A program made the translations under genes and the position numbers. From assembly GCF_900128525.1 (NCBI RefSeq), contig NZ_FQTQ01000190.1:1-64000 (forward strand): 64,000 nucleotides of DNA, in the 5' to 3' direction. The number at the start of each line of letters is the position of its first letter. Within the stretch, counting starts at the first letter, position 1. Below the pieces are notes generated by a model, which was given only the letters and a program-made list of their open reading frames with translations, was not told the DNA's origin and made no database searches. This document shows positions 60,768-64,000 of the stretch, piece after piece. The stretch is from a methanotrophic endosymbiont of Bathymodiolus puteoserpentis (Logatchev). GTDB taxonomy: Bacteria > Pseudomonadota > Gammaproteobacteria > Methylococcales > Methylomonadaceae.

Positions 60768-62387
60768 TTAGTGAATAATGTTTTTATCTTTCAAGGCTAA
60801 ATGAATGTCATCAACCGATAAGGTGTCGGTATCAAAACTTAAATCACAGCCTGAGTCTGCCGTACAAATGCAAATTAATCCCGCCTGTTTAACAACTGTA
60901 ATTGCTTCTTCTAAATGAGACGTTAATACGATTGTGGCATGGCCATTATCAAATAGTTTTCTTTCTAATTGATAAGCGACAGAGTCTTTATTTTTCCCTG
61001 TTAAGGCAATAGAAGTGGCTTTTTGAGCAAATCGCGCGGCACGCTCTTCAGCCGAGACATGAGTTAATTCCAGCTCTGAACTAGAACCTGTAATCATACC
61101 AGCGCCAACAGTAACATTGGTCAGGCGGTCGATAATAATAAAGGACCCTGTGCCTTTGCTACGATGATAAGCATCAAATACGACAGGCGCATTGACTGAA
61201 ACGGTACACAGGCCAATTTCATTGAGCTGTAGTTTTTTAGCATCATGATGCTCAAGGGTGTTCACATCAATGCGGTGCTGAATATTCGTAATTGAACCTG
61301 AAACGCTACGTGTTGCCAGTTTTAAAATATATTGCTTGCTGGGGGTCAGTGCACTCTCTGCCATCCAAACGATATTGGCATCAAATTTATCAGCAACGCT
61401 GGGTAGATTATCGCTACTGACAATCGTATCGCCGCGGCTAATATCAATTTCATCATCCAAGGTTAAAGTAACGGCCATGGGCGGGAAAGCTTCTTTTAAT
61501 TCGCCATCGAAAGTAACAATAGATTTGATCGTGCTGGTTTTTCCAGAAGGTAAGGCGGTAATTTTATCGCCTTTATGGAAAATACCAGCAGCCACCGTAC
61601 CGCAGAAGCCTCGGAAATTGAGGTTAGGCCGGTTGACATATTGCACTGGAAAGCGTGGGTCCTGGAAATTTTCATCCCCCGCAATTTCTACTGTTTCCAG
61701 TGTTTCCATCATGGTTTTACCCGTGTACCATGGCATTTTTTCACTTTTATTGACGACATTATCCCCATCTAAAGCGGACAGAGGAATAAAGTGAATATCA
61801 TTTAAACCATCAAGATTATTCACAAAATCCAAATAATCCGTTTTAATTTTTTCGTAGGTTGCTTTGCTGTAATCGACCAGGTCCATTTTATTGATAGCCA
61901 CAACGATATGTTTAAGACCTAATAAAGAAGCGATAAAGCTATGGCGTTTGGTTTGTGTTTGCACCCCATAACGCGCATCAATTAAGATCACGGCTAAGTC
62001 ACAAGTCGAAGCACCCGTCGCCATATTGCGCGTGTATTGCTCATGCCCTGGGGTGTCAGCAATAATAAATTTTCGTGTTGAAGTTGAGAAGTAGCGGTAA
62101 GCCACGTCAATAGTAATACCTTGCTCGCGCTCTGCTTGCAAGCCATCAACTAATAAGGCTAAATCAATTTTCCCAGCACCGGTAGTGCCTGATTTAACGC
62201 TGTCAGATTGCACAGCGGCTAACTGGTCTTCATAAATCATTTTAGAGTCGTACAGCAAACGCCCGATAAGCGTACTTTTGCCATCATCAACATTACCGCA
62301 GGTTAAAAAACGTAATAATTCTTTACGTTCGTGTTGTGCTAAATACGCATCTATATCGCTACTAATAAGATCTGACTGGTGTGACAT
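60768..62387 (-). CDS. cysN: Sulfate adenylyltransferase subunit 1 with vestigial APS-kinase tail
   Basis: The 539-residue GTPase activates ATP sulfurylase with CysD. G-domain motifs are [27 protein letters not shown] and NKMDLVD. It is about 65 residues longer than E. coli CysN. The extra tail ([17 protein letters not shown]..., then [16 protein letters not shown] and [16 protein letters not shown]) resembles a CysC kinase with its P-loop destroyed and its middle deleted. Vestige is inference; the CysN part is certain. Confidence 0.93.
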   Translation of the reverse strand: MSHQSDLISSDIDAYLAQHERKELLRFLTCGNVDDGKSTLIGRLLYDSKMIYEDQLAAVQSDSVKSGTTGAGKIDLALLVDGLQAEREQGITIDVAYRYFSTSTRKFIIADTPGHEQYTRNMATGASTCDLAVILIDARYGVQTQTKRHSFIASLLGLKHIVVAINKMDLVDYSKATYEKIKTDYLDFVNNLDGLNDIHFIPLSALDGDNVVNKSEKMPWYTGKTMMETLETVEIAGDENFQDPRFPVQYVNRPNLNFRGFCGTVAAGIFHKGDKITALPSGKTSTIKSIVTFDGELKEAFPPMAVTLTLDDEIDISRGDTIVSSDNLPSVADKFDANIVWMAESALTPSKQYILKLATRSVSGSITNIQHRIDVNTLEHHDAKKLQLNEIGLCTVSVNAPVVFDAYHRSKGTGSFIIIDRLTNVTVGAGMITGSSSELELTHVSAEERAARFAQKATSIALTGKNKDSVAYQLERKLFDNGHATIVLTSHLEEAITVVKQAGLICICTADSGCDLSFDTDTLSVDDIHLALKDKNIIH

Positions 62388-62414
62388 GAGAAAATTTTTC
62401 CTTTAAAAATTTTA

Positions 62415-62797
62415 GGCTAAAGGTGAAAGGTTAAGAGCTTCTTGATTTAATGAGGGCAGATAGCATTTTTGATAACTGTTCCGCTTCATTTTTCCATTGA
62501 AAGCCTATGTCTTTCTTTATATAACCAATTTCAATACCTATGTAAATTTGAGTTCGTAGTTCACCACAAGAGCCTTTGGCATAGTAAAAAAATCGAATGC
62601 TATCTTTATCTGTTCCCCGTTCATATCCTTCAGCAATATTGCTAGGAATAGATAAGCTACAACGTGTAATCTGATCTTTAAAACCAAAGTCCTTGCAACA
62701 AGCAAGTTCTTTATAAACACTTACACAAAGCCGAGAAGAACGTTTCCAAACATCCAAGTCTTCAAATCGTCGCATGTTCTTCCTTTTGCCTTTAGCC
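62415..62797. repeat. Inverted repeats bracketing the four-helix-bundle gene
   Basis: GGCTAAAGGTGAAAGG at 62415-62430, directly beyond the stop codon, is matched in inverted orientation by CCTTTTGCCTTTAGCC at 62782-62797, just before the start (14 of 16 bases). The pair encloses the small gene exactly, as expected for an inserted cassette or for a transcript folded end to end. Confidence 0.6.
62431..62775 (-). CDS. Four-helix-bundle (S23-like) protein
   Basis: The 114-residue helical protein (RRFEDLDVWKRSSRLCVSVY, ITRCSLSIPSNIAEGYERG, KGSCGELRTQI) belongs to the four-helix-bundle family first met in 23S rRNA intervening sequences and often found as stray genes. Function is unknown. It sits between cysD and cysN, which are normally adjacent, and is bracketed by inverted repeats. 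AGGAAGAAC before the ATG serves as the ribosome site. Confidence 0.9.
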   Translation of the reverse strand: MRRFEDLDVWKRSSRLCVSVYKELACCKDFGFKDQITRCSLSIPSNIAEGYERGTDKDSIRFFYYAKGSCGELRTQIYIGIEIGYIKKDIGFQWKNEAEQLSKMLSALIKSRSS

Positions 62798-62816
62798 TTG
62801 TGTCTTTCGTCTGCTC

Positions 62817-63725
62817 TTAAAAATACCCTTCACGTTTTTTCTGTTCCATTGAGCCTGACTGGTCATGATCAATCAATCGACCTTGGCGCTCAGACGTGGT
62901 GGTTAATAACATTTCTTGAATAATTTCAGGTAGCGTTGTTGCGCTTGATTCCACAGCCCCCGTTAATGGATAGCAACCTAAAGTACGAAATCGTACCATT
63001 TTCATTTCTACTTTTTCATCAGGGCCGATAGGCATACGCTCATCATCGACCATAATTAACATGCCATCTTTCTCGACAACGGGGCGTTTTTTAGCAAAAT
63101 AAAGCGGTACAATCGGGATATTTTCTAAATGGATATATTGCCAGACATCTAGCTCAGTCCAGTTGGAGATTGGAAATACACGAATACTTTCACCTTGATC
63201 AATTCTGCCGTTATAGATATTCCATAGTTCTGGGCGTTGATTTTTAGGATCCCAGCCATGATTTTTATCACGGAATGAATACACGCGTTCTTTAGCGCGT
63301 GATTTTTCTTCATCACGACGCGCGCCCCCAAAAGCGGCATCAAATTTATATTTGTTCAATCCTTGCTTTAATGCTGTGGTTTTCATCACATCAGTATGGT
63401 TTTTACTGCCATGCGTAAAGGGGCCAACACCTTGGTCAATACCCTCTTGGTTTGAGTGAACCAATAAATCCCAGCCTAGTTCTTTGATATATTTATCACG
63501 AAATTCAATCATTTCTTTGAATTTCCATGTGGTATCAACATGCATCAAGGGAAAAGGCGGTTTGCCAGGATAAAACGCTTTACGCGTTAAATGCAACATA
63601 ACAGCCGAATCTTTACCGACGGAATAAAGCATGACAGGGCGATCAAATTCAGCAGCAACTTCACGAATAATATGAATGCTTTCGGCTTCGAGTTCTTTTA
63701 GGTGGGTAAGTTTATGGACGGTCAT
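62817..63725 (-). CDS. cysD: Sulfate adenylyltransferase subunit 2
   Basis: The 302-residue catalytic subunit makes adenylyl sulfate from ATP and sulfate. It has the PP-loop [12 protein letters not shown] (about 36-47), [16 protein letters not shown] and the C-terminal [12 protein letters not shown]. It is the first gene of the cysD - four-helix protein - cysN - galU - uvrA series on the minus strand. Confidence 0.97.
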   Translation of the reverse strand: MTVHKLTHLKELEAESIHIIREVAAEFDRPVMLYSVGKDSAVMLHLTRKAFYPGKPPFPLMHVDTTWKFKEMIEFRDKYIKELGWDLLVHSNQEGIDQGVGPFTHGSKNHTDVMKTTALKQGLNKYKFDAAFGGARRDEEKSRAKERVYSFRDKNHGWDPKNQRPELWNIYNGRIDQGESIRVFPISNWTELDVWQYIHLENIPIVPLYFAKKRPVVEKDGMLIMVDDERMPIGPDEKVEMKMVRFRTLGCYPLTGAVESSATTLPEIIQEMLLTTTSERQGRLIDHDQSGSMEQKKREGYF

Positions 63726-64000
63726 TAGTAAATATCTAAGTCAAAGTGAGAAGTTAATAAGAGATGATGTAGTACAACACGTAAGTTTATTATGCCATTT
63801 TAATTTGAATCAGCTTTTAATGCTAGAATCATTACTATTTTAATGATTAGTGATAGACCTATTATGCGTTAAATTTTGAGTTTGGAGGTGTTTTTAAATG
63901 TAAATAAAGAGGCACATCAAAAGATGTATTAGTTGGATTATGCCGAGCCTTGTAAGAGTCAAAAATAGGGCACTTTCTTAGGCTTATTTTATGGAACTCA

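Overview
The window is a dense, AT-rich bacterial chromosome segment with about 53 protein genes and no tRNA or rRNA. Gene content and order (clpS-clpA beside infA; rne divergent from rluC; birA-coaX followed by a membrane-anchored protein; cysD/cysN, galU, uvrA; a large che cluster with ParA, CheD and partner-switch proteins) point to a gammaproteobacterium. An aerobic, motile, sulfur-handling lineage such as the Methylococcales would fit, but no methane-oxidation gene is present, so that placement is a guess.

Layout. 1-9400: a sensor cut off inside its GGDEF domain, a truncated globin, malic enzyme (maeA), a dienelactone hydrolase, an ABC-class ATPase, a first SSB, a DUF1456 protein, and a DoxX/glycosyltransferase pair. 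9479-19087: mnmA-nudix, clpS-clpA, infA, rne with a long structured leader, rluC, sppA. 19194-24561: motA-motB-PilZ, birA-coaX-membrane protein, and a DUF4124 protein. 24872-35898 (minus strand): trxB, an RND efflux operon (outer-membrane factor, adaptor, permease) and mltD. The permease is split in two by an IS91-type element of about 2.5 kb that carries a frameshifted tyrosine recombinase and an intact HUH transposase. 36113-41403: an exported SRPBCC protein and beta-propeller, cinA, a sulfite exporter with a persulfide dioxygenase, and a second SSB.

41883-56778 is the functional centre: cheY-cheA-cheW-Aer-like receptor-cheW-parA-STAS-cheR-cheD-cheB-soluble-type receptor, then a STAS antagonist, a REC-PP2C-HATPase regulator (HsbA/HsbR-like), a degenerate receptor-like protein and a stand-alone di-iron (flavodiiron-type) beta-lactamase-fold protein. 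Read together this looks like a chemotaxis/partner-switch module with two candidate oxygen or redox inputs, the PAS receptor and the di-iron protein. The upstream motAB-PilZ set would be an output.

56897-63725 (minus strand) holds uvrA, galU, cysN, a small four-helix-bundle gene flanked by inverted repeats, and cysD. CysN carries what looks like a decayed APS-kinase tail.

Small palindromic repeats recur between genes. They include a near-identical pair of about 60 nt (24648 and 56821), a related pair near 4925 and 34168, and hairpins carrying a TAGGGC motif.
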